Positions 53,847-62,261 of a stretch of DNA of 64,000 nucleotides are shown here, in pieces. Below the pieces are notes generated by a model. That model was not told the origin of the DNA and made no database searches. It saw only the letters and a program-made list of their open reading frames with translations. Both the position numbers and the translations under genes were made by a program. The stretch is taken from positions 930,001 through 994,000 of the forward strand of contig NZ_FOUX01000004.1 in NCBI RefSeq assembly GCF_900114995.1. Direction: 5' to 3'. This DNA is from Chitinophaga sp. YR627. Its GTDB lineage: Bacteria; Bacteroidota; Bacteroidia; Chitinophagales; Chitinophagaceae. Positions within the stretch are counted from its first letter, which is position 1. Every line of letters begins with the position of its first letter.

Positions 53847-55064
53847 TTATTTCCATTTTTCTGGTCTGTATACGACTTCTCCGCCCCGTTTTACCAGCCA
53901 TGCTGTTACGGGATTCAGGTGATATCCTGTTCCTATACCTCTTGCTGCGATCAGCTCTTTGAGTGAAGGTTGTGTATAGCCTGTTTCATCTGTCGCGCGA
54001 CTCATGATCTCTGTTGTATCGCCGTCCCATTGCCATAAATACCTGAAGCAGGTATGCGCTTTATCCATGACGGGTTCCTGCAGCCGGGCGGCCTGCCAGG
54101 TTTTCCCTGCATTGGTGCTGATCTCCACACCTGTTATTTTTCCACGTCCGCTCCACGCAATCCCCCTGATCTCTACCCAGCCTTTCTGTAGTTGTACTGG
54201 ATAAGCAGGATAGGTGATGATAGAGCGGGCGTCCATCGTAAAACTGAACTGACGGATCTTCCCATCTTTTACAGGCTCTGTATATTTTGATGTTTCTTCA
54301 CGGGTCATAAAAGGACCGTCTGATAATTCAATACGGCGCAGCCATTTGATACTGGTGTTGCCTTCCCAGCCCGGTAGCAGCAGTCGTGCCGGGTAACCTT
54401 GCTGGGGGCGAATGGCCTCCCCATTTTGTGCATAAACGATCATAGCATCGTCCCATCCTTTGCTGACCGGAATGCTACGTGTCATCACAGCTGCGTCTGA
54501 TCCTTCAGCAAGGAACCAGGTCGCCCTGGGATCGACACCTACTTCCCTGAAAATAGTAGACAGCATCACACCCGTCCATTCGCTCTGACTGGTGAGTCCG
54601 CAGATGTCCTGCGGTGTGATCGTTTCTTTATCGGGCTTACGGAAGTTGCCGGAACATTCTATAAAACAGATCCTGGATACAGAAGGAAATCGTTTAAGAT
54701 CAGCCAGGGTAAAGACGGTGGGCCGGTCTACCATACCATGTATGGTCAATTCATAGGTATGGGGATCGATGGCAGGCACACCGGCATGATGACGTTCGAA
54801 GTGCAGATCAGACGGTGTAATGATACCGTACAGGTCCTGCAGTGGCGTCTGCGATGAAGTGAGGGATGCTTTTCGCTGCGGATGTTCAAACGGCGATCTC
54901 GTACCAAGAATGCCGGGTAGTGGCCCTACCTGTTTGGTCGGGTCTATTGCAGCTTCGGGAATACCTGTCTGCACCATTTTGCCAAAGGATGACTTTACCA
55001 TAGCTACAGCAGCTGTGGCGGCACCTCCGAGCAAAAGGCGACGACGCGTCATCTTCTGGCTCAT
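53847..55064 (-). CDS. soxC: SoxC/SorA-like sulfite dehydrogenase, molybdopterin subunit
   Basis: The 405-residue product has a twin-arginine signal (MTRRRLLLGGAATAAVAMV). The sulfite-oxidase molybdopterin domain contains the Mo-ligand context FIECSGN with C137, plus RLLLPGWEGNTSIKWLRRIEL. The C-terminal Mo-co dimerisation domain has VEIRGIAWSGRGKITGVEISTNAGKTW. This is the pattern of SoxC/SorA-type periplasmic sulfite dehydrogenases. It would pass electrons to the SoxD-like cytochrome encoded 42 bp upstream in the same direction. A different oxidised substrate remains possible, as the family also includes sulfoxide-reducing MsrP. The symbol is given by similarity only. Confidence 0.88.
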   Translation of the reverse strand: MSQKMTRRRLLLGGAATAAVAMVKSSFGKMVQTGIPEAAIDPTKQVGPLPGILGTRSPFEHPQRKASLTSSQTPLQDLYGIITPSDLHFERHHAGVPAIDPHTYELTIHGMVDRPTVFTLADLKRFPSVSRICFIECSGNFRKPDKETITPQDICGLTSQSEWTGVMLSTIFREVGVDPRATWFLAEGSDAAVMTRSIPVSKGWDDAMIVYAQNGEAIRPQQGYPARLLLPGWEGNTSIKWLRRIELSDGPFMTREETSKYTEPVKDGKIRQFSFTMDARSIITYPAYPVQLQKGWVEIRGIAWSGRGKITGVEISTNAGKTWQAARLQEPVMDKAHTCFRYLWQWDGDTTEIMSRATDETGYTQPSLKELIAARGIGTGYHLNPVTAWLVKRGGEVVYRPEKWK

Positions 55065-55106
55065 ATTATGTTCTGTTAAGAATTACAGTTTTATGCGACA
55101 CATATG

Positions 55107-55682
55107 TTATTCATATGGTCCGTCCCCTCCCTTCCGGTTGTCTGTGACATAGTATTTTCTGGCCGGCATAACGATGCCGGGCAAGGTTTTCGCATTCATG
55201 ACAGCAGTGCTGTCTATCAGTTTGTTAGCATACAGCAGATACGCTGTGACACTATAGACCTCATTATCTGATAAAGAGCCAGGTGCATTAAAAGGCATGG
55301 CACGCCGTACGTAATCGAATACGGTCGTCGCATATGGCCAGTAATTCCCAATGGCTTTCACACGTTGCGGCGCCCGGTCAAAAGGAATAGCGTCTGCTGT
55401 ATCCGGTGCTACCAGTATGTTGAATGGACCTTCCACACCAGTCACACCATGACAGGCAGCACACTTTGTTGCATAGACAACAGCGCCATGCTGCACAGTA
55501 CCACTACCCGCAGGCAATCCTTTCCCATCGGGACGAATGGCTATTGCTTTTGCTGCAATCTCCTGCTGTGTAGCAGGACGGCCATAGCCAAAATGCGCAG
55601 GCGCGGTATTGACACGGCGTTCACATGAGATCATAGCAATACCTGCAACGCAGGCCCAATAAGGCATTCGTAGCTTAAACAT
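55107..55682 (-). CDS. SoxD-like monoheme cytochrome c lipoprotein
   Basis: The 191-residue product has a lipoprotein signal ending AGIAMISC (Cys20). The heme site is C74-A-A-C77-H78, and a likely axial Met is M129 in VRRAMPFNAPGSLSDNEVYSVTAYLLYAN, the usual C-terminal helix of class I cytochrome c. It is the first gene of the run that continues with the SoxC-like protein, SusC, SusD and two DoxX-like proteins. It most probably accepts electrons from the molybdopterin enzyme and passes them on to a terminal oxidase or to the membrane proteins of the same cluster. The SoxD name is by pairing, as SoxD proper often has two heme domains. Confidence 0.88.
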   Translation of the reverse strand: MFKLRMPYWACVAGIAMISCERRVNTAPAHFGYGRPATQQEIAAKAIAIRPDGKGLPAGSGTVQHGAVVYATKCAACHGVTGVEGPFNILVAPDTADAIPFDRAPQRVKAIGNYWPYATTVFDYVRRAMPFNAPGSLSDNEVYSVTAYLLYANKLIDSTAVMNAKTLPGIVMPARKYYVTDNRKGGDGPYE

Positions 55683-55786
55683 CAGATAATGAGACTTGGA
55701 TTCTTCTGGTTGATTACAATGCGCAGAGTGTAGCCATAACGACTACTGCATTTGTCTCTTGGTGGGAGCACAATAATAATCTGATG

Positions 55787-55836
55787 CAAATATATACAGT
55801 AGAAATTTAAAAGTCTACTATTTATGTAGACTTTTA
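55787..55836 (-). promoter_or_regulatory. Probable promoter and operator of the Sox/SusCD/DoxX cluster
   Basis: On the minus strand TATATTTG (complement of 55787-55794) is an exact TAnnTTTG -7 box about 105 bp before the SoxD-like start. Just upstream, TAAAAGTCTAC (55808-55818) and GTAGACTTTTA (55826-55836) form a perfect 11-bp inverted repeat with a 7-bp spacer, covering about -27 to -55. A repressor or activator site here is likely. It could also act as a weak terminator for the gene ending at 55888. No clear -33 TTG is seen. Confidence 0.55.
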
Positions 55837-55887
55837 TTTGAACGGTATTTTTTTGCTCTTTTAAGTAGTAAAAGAGGGGGGATAGTA

Positions 55888-56139
55888 TTAATGTTCCATC
55901 ATATCAAGGATATCTGTCCAGATGATGCGGGCGATCTGTTCGCTTTCAATAGTTCTGACACGTTCTTCTGCCGTGATCATACGGTCGTCCTGCCAGTCGA
56001 TGGCTTCCGGCATAAAATCCCGCAGGATATCACCGCTGGTGATGACTTCGTAAGTGGTTTCCTGTGCGACATCGTCCACCGTTATTGCAAGCTGATAAGA
56101 TCGTCCTTCGATGTATACTGTAATCGTACGCCTTTCCAT
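55888..56139 (-). CDS. Small conserved-looking protein of unknown function
   Basis: The better start is the ATG at 56139 (MERRTITVYIEGRSYQLAI); an in-frame ATG three codons earlier (56148) is also possible. The 83-residue product has a beta-rich N-terminal half (ITVYIEGRSYQLAITVDDVAQETTYEVI) and an acidic helical C-terminal half (EERVRTIESEQIARIIWTDILDMMEH). No signal peptide or known motif is present. It is preceded by a candidate 39-residue peptide gene in the same direction and followed by the putative operator of the SoxD-like gene. The function is unknown. Confidence 0.6.
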   Translation of the reverse strand: MERRTITVYIEGRSYQLAITVDDVAQETTYEVITSGDILRDFMPEAIDWQDDRMITAEERVRTIESEQIARIIWTDILDMMEH

Positions 56140-56214
56140 AACAAACAATTAAAGGGGTGCTACTGCGGGATATTCCACAGCAGATAAAGTCGGAGAGTAT
56201 CTGTTGATATATTA

Positions 56215-56334
56215 CTATTGGCTGCTGACCGCCTGGGGAGAGTACCGATTGTCACTGTTCGATGAAAGATCTGTTGTTGCTTCCTTAGCTCCTCCTGTCA
56301 CCGTCTCTTTACCCCTGATTGAATACGTCTTCAT
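56215..56334 (-). CDS. Candidate 39-residue peptide gene
   Basis: A minus-strand frame of 40 codons from the ATG at 56334 encodes a hydrophilic peptide with a Ser/Thr/Gln-rich C-terminal half (KEATTDLSSNSDN) and a GG in the middle (TVTGGAKEA). A GTGAG lies just before the ATG. It reads toward the small gene at 56139 with a 75-bp gap. Peptides with a GG and a Ser/Thr-rich end occur as RiPP precursors, but no modifying enzyme is nearby. Chance is a real alternative. Confidence 0.28.
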   Translation of the reverse strand: MKTYSIRGKETVTGGAKEATTDLSSNSDNRYSPQAVSSQ

Positions 56335-56626
56335 AATCTCACGGTTTTAATGGGTTAGTTAAAAGCTGACATACTAAATAGAACAAAATATTTGCCAGTA
56401 TGTTCTTAACGGCCGGGTGTGGAATAATACTCCCAAAGTCCTAATCCGGAAGGGGATGTCCCCTGAAAACTGGGGTATTTGTCAGTCAATCACTTTAAAA
56501 TATAATTGAATGTCAACTAATTATAAAATGGCTTTATGGCAGTGACTGACGTACACATGGTCTTTTCCCGGGCTTAGAAGGCCTTTAAAAACGATGGTAT
56601 GGGCAACATAAGCCATAGGTAATCTG

Positions 56627-56715
56627 TACATAACCCGTAGATAACCCGTAGATAATCCGTATCTATAAGAATGGATCATATACGGCTTATCTACGGGTTA
56701 TGTACGGGTTATCTA
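56627..56715. repeat. 36-bp inverted repeat built from an iterated 11-bp unit
   Basis: Arms 56627-56662 and 56680-56715 are complementary at 33 of 36 positions with a 17-base loop. Each arm contains about three tandem versions of the unit ATAACCCGTAG, the last one degenerate (ATAATCCGTAT in the left arm). It lies in a gene-free stretch. The RNA would form a long hairpin in either direction. As DNA, iterated sites could bind a regulator cooperatively. No function is known to me. Confidence 0.8.
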
Positions 56716-56884
56716 GCAATTATCTCCCAGATACATTGCTTTTTGAAACGGATTAAACAGACTCACCTGCCTTACAGTAGTCCAAAAGAAAATGCACCGG
56801 AACAAAGCCGGTGCATCTCTTGAAGGCTACAGTTTAATAACCTCATCATAGGGGATCAAACCATTACCTATATGTTTCTCTGCA

Positions 56885-57817
56885 TCAATACGTGATATTC
56901 GGGAAAGTCGTTCTTGCCTGCTGGAACTGCGTTTCCCAGCTGGCAGGCCATCCGAAGGCAATAGTAGCCTGTGCTTTCAGATTGACGCCTGCAGCGCCGC
57001 TCCAGAAATGCACAAACTCTCCCCAGTTCATATTGCGGGCATAGTTACTGCCATTTTTAGGGAAGTACTGTGCTAACAAAGTGAAGAATTTGTTCAGTGT
57101 AGCCGTACCACCGTGCTGACTATAGATAGGATAGAACCAGTTCCTGAACCAGCGGGTATTCGCTACCGGGAAGTTGTCTACCTTATTCCACATGTCATTA
57201 TACCATGCATTCGCAATAGTTGTCCAGCCCAGTGATTTGTAAACATCATACTGGTAGATCTCCATCCACTTACTGTCGCCCCACAGCGGGAATGCAGGCG
57301 AGTTATGGAAACCTTTGGAAGCGCCTTCCACAATATGCCCTACTTCATGAGCGGTAATATGCAGTGGTTGCCCTGTGCTGTCAGCCCATGAGCCGTTCAG
57401 TCCTACGTCGATGACATTCCGGAAATCATGGCTGGCATCAAAATAAGTTGAAGGATGTCCGCCACTATACTTATTTTCATGCAGGATTACGAACAGGCGT
57501 TTATCCTGACCGAATTCACCGTATGTTCTTTTTGTATAGCGCCAGATGCTATCCAGACGGCGATAAGGCCACGTAACATTTGTGGGCATATCATTATCAT
57601 AATACACCGCAATGTGATCATTGTAATAAACACGCTTTAGGAGTTGTACGTGTTCAAACCAGTGTTCCTGCCAGGTCGCGGGCGGTATTTCTGCCGCTGC
57701 TTCTTCGGTCACCGGCTTTTTTGATTGAAGGGGGGCATTGTCTTTTTTACAACTTCCCAGTAAGAACGTAGATGCCAACAGGCCTAAAAGAACGATTAAT
57801 TGAGGGTTCTTTTTCAT
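56885..57817 (-). CDS. Lipoprotein paralogue of the type IX-secreted metallopeptidase
   Basis: The 310-residue protein has a lipobox (LLGSC, Cys23). A single catalytic-type domain is clearly homologous to residues ~497-770 of the protein encoded at 42109-44694: WQEHWFEHVQ, YSGGHPSTYFDASHDF, HEVGHIVEGASKGFHNSPAFPLWGDSKWMEI (HExxH from H157), RWFRNWFYPIY and NWGEFVHFWSGAA. It lacks the discoidin, FN3 and sorting domains and is anchored in a membrane instead. The conserved HExxH and downstream Glu suggest a zinc peptidase, but activity is not shown. A strong terminator follows at 56792. It is divergent from the two-component kinase at 58128, with a 310-bp intergenic region. Confidence 0.8.
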   Translation of the reverse strand: MKKNPQLIVLLGLLASTFLLGSCKKDNAPLQSKKPVTEEAAAEIPPATWQEHWFEHVQLLKRVYYNDHIAVYYDNDMPTNVTWPYRRLDSIWRYTKRTYGEFGQDKRLFVILHENKYSGGHPSTYFDASHDFRNVIDVGLNGSWADSTGQPLHITAHEVGHIVEGASKGFHNSPAFPLWGDSKWMEIYQYDVYKSLGWTTIANAWYNDMWNKVDNFPVANTRWFRNWFYPIYSQHGGTATLNKFFTLLAQYFPKNGSNYARNMNWGEFVHFWSGAAGVNLKAQATIAFGWPASWETQFQQARTTFPNITY

Positions 57818-58127
57818 GGAATCTGTGATTAGGGTTTAAGATGTGATTAACTAACAAACAAGCTACAAGCCGTACAGGAGTACAGCCTGTAGTTGTTACT
57901 TTTTTCTCTAAAACAGCTGAGTACGTGATCGTGGTAATTAGCACAAAGGTCTGAGACGCTTTGTTGTGACAGTTAAACAGTATTGGTTGATAATAATATG
58001 CTCAAAATGGATGAACGACAACCGAAATTAAAAAAGCAGCAGCAGAAAAGTTGTAAATGGAAAGCAAACAAAGTGTAAACAATCTTAAACGAATTGTGAA
58101 TGAAATTTAAATTTCCGATATTTAAAT
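57818..58127. promoter_or_regulatory. 310-bp divergent promoter region
   Basis: This gap separates the minus-strand metallopeptidase-like lipoprotein from the plus-strand kinase. It must hold both promoters. No exact TAnnTTTG box is visible for either. GACCTTTG on the minus strand near 57944 is a one-mismatch candidate. The last 60 bp before the kinase start are very AT-rich. Confidence 0.3.
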
Positions 58128-59624
58128 ATGACTAGAAAATTATGGAGTTTGCGCAAACTGCCATCTGAAGGGATATATTTGTTCTTCAGGAATTTTTTCA
58201 TGCGGCATCCTTTCAAAATCTATATCACCACATCTGTCATTGGCTTCCTGGTACTGGCACTCGTGCAGTTCATGCTGGTATACAATACCTACGATCTGCT
58301 CAATCGTCGTTTCTACTACGAAAAGAAAAACAAGATCAACGAAGAGTATTCGAAAGCCATTACCAATGATAAATTATTTCCCGGCGGGCAAGCAATTGTA
58401 GATTCTATATTGATGCCTCAGTTAAGAGATTTAGAACAGCTTTATCAAACTGATACCACTAAGTTCCAGACGGCTTCACAGGAAGTATTGAACGAAGTAT
58501 TTCACCGGCTCGTCAAACAGTCCACTGCAGATAGTCTGATGCGCGTGATCCGTCAGCGCAACAACATCACAGACTCACTGCGCTATGCATTGACCATCCT
58601 CAAAATAGACATCATGACCGGCGACAGAAGATATATCAATATCTACAACAGCCGACGAAAATATGACCTGATAGACGATTCACTACAATGGTCAGATGGC
58701 ATCCGCATCTTTGGTGATCTTAAAGACCCCGATGAACGCAGCCAGGTGCTGGGACTCAATGTCAGCACGCCTGTACCTTACAGCTACGCCATGCAGTTCA
58801 GCCTTCACGCAGAACCTTACAACAGACGCGAGATGGTGTTCCGGCAGATGCGGCTGGTGCTGACAATGTCTCTTTTATCAATGTTTGCGATAATTGTATT
58901 ATTTTTCATCACGATGCGCAACTGGATAAAACAGAAACATCTTTCAGATGTCAAGACTGACTTTATCAATAACATTACGCACGAATTTCATACACCATTA
59001 TCAGCCATTATGGTGGCCAATAAAAATATCCAGAACGAGAAGATACTGGATAACAAAGTGGCCATCCGTTCTTTATCAGAGATCATCGACCGGCAGTCGC
59101 ACCGGTTGAAATTACTCTTCGGACAAGTACTCGATCTTGCGACAGTAGATAAATTATTTGTACAAAAAACGCCACATCATCTTAACATGAGAGTGAGCGA
59201 GATCCTGACAGACTTCAGCATCAAGTTTTCGGCGTCCAATGTGCAGATAGATTTTAAACCAGCAGACACAGATATTGTAGTAGAACTGGACAGCTTCCAC
59301 TTCACTACCCTGATGCTTAACATCCTGGACAATGCCGTGAAGTACAATACACACCCGATCAAAGAATTGGTTGTGATGATCACTGAAGATAATGAGCAGA
59401 TCTATATAACAATAACAGATGATGGTATCGGCATGTCGAAAGAGACGCTTAAACACATCTTTGAGAAATTCTACAGATACCAGAAAGATCTGACACAAAA
59501 CACAAAGGGACTGGGACTCGGGTTGCACTATGTAAAACAATGCATAGACGCCCACAAATGGAAACTAAAGGTAGACAGCGAAGTAGGAAATGGAACTACA
59601 TTTGTAATTGTAATTCCTCAATAA
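58128..59624 (+). CDS. Transmembrane sensor histidine kinase (RprX-like)
   Basis: The 498-residue protein has a membrane segment at ~31-52, an extracytoplasmic sensor domain of ~185 residues (53-240) and a second segment at ~242-263. A HisKA domain follows with H285 in NNITHEFHTPLSAI, then a HATPase (NILDNAVKYN, TDDGIGMSKE, LGLGLHYVKQ). No HAMP domain separates the membrane from the kinase core. The layout matches Bacteroidota kinases paired with OmpR-type regulators such as RprX. The regulator gene starts 57 bp downstream on the same strand, so they form one two-component system. The signal is unknown. Confidence 0.92.
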   Translation: MTRKLWSLRKLPSEGIYLFFRNFFMRHPFKIYITTSVIGFLVLALVQFMLVYNTYDLLNRRFYYEKKNKINEEYSKAITNDKLFPGGQAIVDSILMPQLRDLEQLYQTDTTKFQTASQEVLNEVFHRLVKQSTADSLMRVIRQRNNITDSLRYALTILKIDIMTGDRRYINIYNSRRKYDLIDDSLQWSDGIRIFGDLKDPDERSQVLGLNVSTPVPYSYAMQFSLHAEPYNRREMVFRQMRLVLTMSLLSMFAIIVLFFITMRNWIKQKHLSDVKTDFINNITHEFHTPLSAIMVANKNIQNEKILDNKVAIRSLSEIIDRQSHRLKLLFGQVLDLATVDKLFVQKTPHHLNMRVSEILTDFSIKFSASNVQIDFKPADTDIVVELDSFHFTTLMLNILDNAVKYNTHPIKELVVMITEDNEQIYITITDDGIGMSKETLKHIFEKFYRYQKDLTQNTKGLGLGLHYVKQCIDAHKWKLKVDSEVGNGTTFVIVIPQ

Positions 59625-59681
59625 CAAGAGTAAACATTCTAACGAGACAATGTCGCCTGCTTCAAATTAAAAATTGCAGCT

Positions 59682-60386
59682 ATGAGACACCGAATTTTAT
59701 TGGTCGAAGATGAAGCTGATCTGGGTAATGTAGTCAAGCAATACCTGGAGTTAATGGACTTCGAAGTAAACTGGCAGCCAAACGGCAGCGATGCACTGGA
59801 AGAATTCAAGAGAGCACCTGAACTATACCACATCCTGCTGATCGACGTCAACCTTCCCGGCATGGATGGTTTTGAGCTGGCCGAACACATTGTGAAAATC
59901 AACAACCAGGTACCATTCCTGTTCCTTACCGCACGCGGTGAAAAAACCGATCGTCTCAACGGTTTGAAAATAGGAGCAGATGATTATGTGGTGAAGCCTT
60001 TTGATATCGACGAACTCGTACTGCGTATCCGTAATATCATCAAACGCAAACAGCCTTCCGCAGCGCCTGAAGTGATAAAGGCTAAAAACGTCATTACCAT
60101 CGGTAATACACAACTCTACGTCGATTCACTGAAACTCGTTACCGAACAGGGTGATGAGATCGTACTCACACCAAGGGAATGCGACCTGCTGGTTTTATTC
60201 TTCCATAACGTCAATCGCGTGATCAAACGTGAAGAGATCCTGACCAAGGTATGGGGCTCTAACGATTATTTCGTCGGACGTAGTCTGGATGTATTTATCT
60301 CCAGATTCAGGAAATATTTCCAGCAGAATCCGGGTATCAGTATCAAGAACGTATACGGAATAGGCTTTGTATTCAACGTAAAATAA
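59682..60386 (+). CDS. OmpR/PhoB-family response regulator (RprY-like)
   Basis: This 234-residue protein has a receiver domain (acidic pocket LLVEDE, D55 in LLIDVNLPGMDG, K in DDYVVKPFDIDE). A winged-helix DNA-binding domain follows (LTPRECDLLVLFFHNVNRVIKREEILTKVWG... FVGRSLDVFISRFRKYF... IKNVYGIGFVFNV). It directly follows its probable kinase gene, 57 bp apart, in the same direction. A weak 8-bp hairpin (60458-60482) downstream could end the transcript. Target genes are not known; in Bacteroides the related RprXY system acts on envelope and sodium-related genes. Confidence 0.93.
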   Translation: MRHRILLVEDEADLGNVVKQYLELMDFEVNWQPNGSDALEEFKRAPELYHILLIDVNLPGMDGFELAEHIVKINNQVPFLFLTARGEKTDRLNGLKIGADDYVVKPFDIDELVLRIRNIIKRKQPSAAPEVIKAKNVITIGNTQLYVDSLKLVTEQGDEIVLTPRECDLLVLFFHNVNRVIKREEILTKVWGSNDYFVGRSLDVFISRFRKYFQQNPGISIKNVYGIGFVFNVK

Positions 60387-60533
60387 TTCATCATTCGGCT
60401 GATATTATAACGTCATTATTTACCGGCAATGGAACCCTACTGGCAATACATGCCCCTACCGATTTTCCACCACTAAATCGGTCAGACAGTGTTCGCTGCC
60501 AGCAGCGTTCCACCGGCAATATCCTGATCATCC

Positions 60534-61403
60534 TTATCTTGAACCGCCTCTTTCTACGGCACGCGCCGCTCTTCTGTAGGCAGTCTTCATTTTATAATCA
60601 AACCATTTCTTACCTAATATCCTGCGCATCGCATCGTCAAAACGACGGGTGATAAAGATATTCCTGACACCTACCGCACGTTTCAGCATAGAGACCGGTA
60701 ATGCCCTGTAGGCTACGGAATAGCCCGCTGTTTCATACTGTATGTAATGCCAGTAGCCGGAAGGAATGTACAGTGTCTCTCCAAAATGCAGGGTACATTC
60801 CCATCCACTCAGCTGCCGTAATGCAGGAAAGGCTTCATAATCCGGATTACGCAGATCAGCAATCCCGTGAAAATTCCATGGTAAACGGTATAAGAGGTCA
60901 GATTGCTCATTGGGGAATAACCATACCTTTTTCACGCCCTGAAACTGCGACAGGAAAACGTGCGACATATCAATATCATAGTGATACCGTACCGAAGAGC
61001 CTTCTCCTCCGAAGAATAAAAAAGGCAACCAGGTCAGCAGATTATCTGCGATCTTCCGGACCTTCAATTCCTTTTTGATATCCGGTCGCTCACGCAACAG
61101 GTTGAAAAGGAATAGCCTTCTTACTGTAGGCCGCGATGCTATCAGGTCAAGGTAGTCGGCGAATTTCATCTTTTCGCCCGGCTGACTCGTCGCCTTGTCG
61201 AGATGCGCGTTTTCTTCACTATGCACACCGACCATTACTTCTCCCGCTTCCTGCCGGAAGTAATCATAGTTCCATTTCTGCAGGGCGACACTGTCCGGTT
61301 CAATAAAATCTTTGATCAATACCGGAATACCGGGTTCCAGATATGCTGTCGTGAACTGTTCCCGGGTGTACCCACTAATGGCTGTTACAGGTTTCAGATG
61401 CAT
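60534..61403 (-). CDS. Cupin-like (JmjC-type) domain protein
   Basis: The 289-residue protein has the Cupin_8/JmjC pattern: TREQFTTAYLEPGIPVLIKDFI, then the iron-binding HxD in RYHYDIDMSHVF (H141, D143), and the downstream His in LYIPSGYWHYIQYE. The family are 2-oxoglutarate- and Fe(II)-dependent hydroxylases acting on proteins or small molecules. The Lys or Asn of the 2-oxoglutarate site cannot be placed with certainty. It is the last of a three-gene run with a DUF4397 lipoprotein 14 bp upstream and a TonB-dependent receptor. Its role in an iron or siderophore context would be inference. Confidence 0.85.
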   Translation of the reverse strand: MHLKPVTAISGYTREQFTTAYLEPGIPVLIKDFIEPDSVALQKWNYDYFRQEAGEVMVGVHSEENAHLDKATSQPGEKMKFADYLDLIASRPTVRRLFLFNLLRERPDIKKELKVRKIADNLLTWLPFLFFGGEGSSVRYHYDIDMSHVFLSQFQGVKKVWLFPNEQSDLLYRLPWNFHGIADLRNPDYEAFPALRQLSGWECTLHFGETLYIPSGYWHYIQYETAGYSVAYRALPVSMLKRAVGVRNIFITRRFDDAMRRILGKKWFDYKMKTAYRRAARAVERGGSR

Positions 61404-61417
61404 GATATATTTTGTTG

Positions 61418-62230
61418 TTAGTTCCCAAAATGAGTGACGATAGCGCCTCCTGTCGCTGCTTTGCCCGGTACGCCATTCAAAAAGACCGTATAGCTTTTGC
61501 CCGCCTCCAGTGAGAGATGGGAAAAGGCGTCCCTGTCAATTGCCAATGGTTGACGGTCTGCCACAGTGCTGATCACCAGTGCGGAAGCACCTGCCGGTAC
61601 TTCCACAAAGGGTCCCAGTGACCAGGTATTCAGACCATCTCCTGATAATACCGATCCTCCGGCACGGCCATAATCCACTGTGTCAAACAGCAGGCGTTCA
61701 TGACCTTCCTGCTGTAATGACACCTGTACGGCGGGAATAGACGGCGCCAGATGCACAAAGCGTAGTTTGGCTTTACCGGCAGCAGGGGGCTGCGGATTGT
61801 CATAGAATAGTATGAGGGTATCTTTCGTAATATCTGCTTTCGATCTGGCAGCAAACACCGTATGATAGTAACCGGCTATTGGGCCGTTAGGGCCTCCATT
61901 CGCAGAGAAAGTAGCCTGATTACCAAACTGACGGGATAACTTATAGCTGGTGCCTGTTCCTTCTGTAAAATTGATCTGTACATTACCGAATAAGGCAGGC
62001 AGATAAGGCGATGCCTGGTTGATACCAACCGCAGTTGTCGTCACCTGCGTGGTAAATATCCAGAACTGCAAAGGCACATCTGCCGGACGCGCATTGACAA
62101 AACTGATCTGTGCATTGAGCGGTGGTCTTTCCCCCGCATTCACATCAAGATAGTCTGACTTGTTGCAGGCTGTCAGCAAGACAAATAGCAACAGCACGAT
62201 CGTATGGTGGAGATAAGGTTTCTTGTTCAT
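61418..62230 (-). CDS. DUF4397-domain lipoprotein
   Basis: The 270-residue product has a lipoprotein signal (LLLFVLLTAC, Cys22). The beta-sandwich repeats carry the DUF4397 features AQISFVNARPADVPLQFWIFTT near the start, KLRFVHLAPSIPAVQVSLQQ in the middle, and AGKSYTVFLNG at the end. It is 31 bp downstream of the TonB-receptor gene and 14 bp upstream of the cupin gene in the same direction. DUF4397 proteins are surface or periplasmic proteins with no defined reaction. It may be an accessory binding protein of the receptor. Confidence 0.88.
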   Translation of the reverse strand: MNKKPYLHHTIVLLLFVLLTACNKSDYLDVNAGERPPLNAQISFVNARPADVPLQFWIFTTQVTTTAVGINQASPYLPALFGNVQINFTEGTGTSYKLSRQFGNQATFSANGGPNGPIAGYYHTVFAARSKADITKDTLILFYDNPQPPAAGKAKLRFVHLAPSIPAVQVSLQQEGHERLLFDTVDYGRAGGSVLSGDGLNTWSLGPFVEVPAGASALVISTVADRQPLAIDRDAFSHLSLEAGKSYTVFLNGVPGKAATGGAIVTHFGN

Positions 62231-62261
62231 GTTGCATCTTTTAATACACCATCAGGTGCGT

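Larger units (their letters stand above)
56149..56884. other. 736-bp gap with a terminator and a large repeat
   Basis: No normal-sized gene is present. Near its end, ATGCACCGG (56792-56800) and CCGGTGCAT (56808-56816) form a GC-rich hairpin followed on the minus strand by a T-rich run. That is an intrinsic terminator for the metallopeptidase-like gene at 56885. The middle holds the inverted repeat at 56627-56715, and the left part a short candidate peptide gene. Confidence 0.7.
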
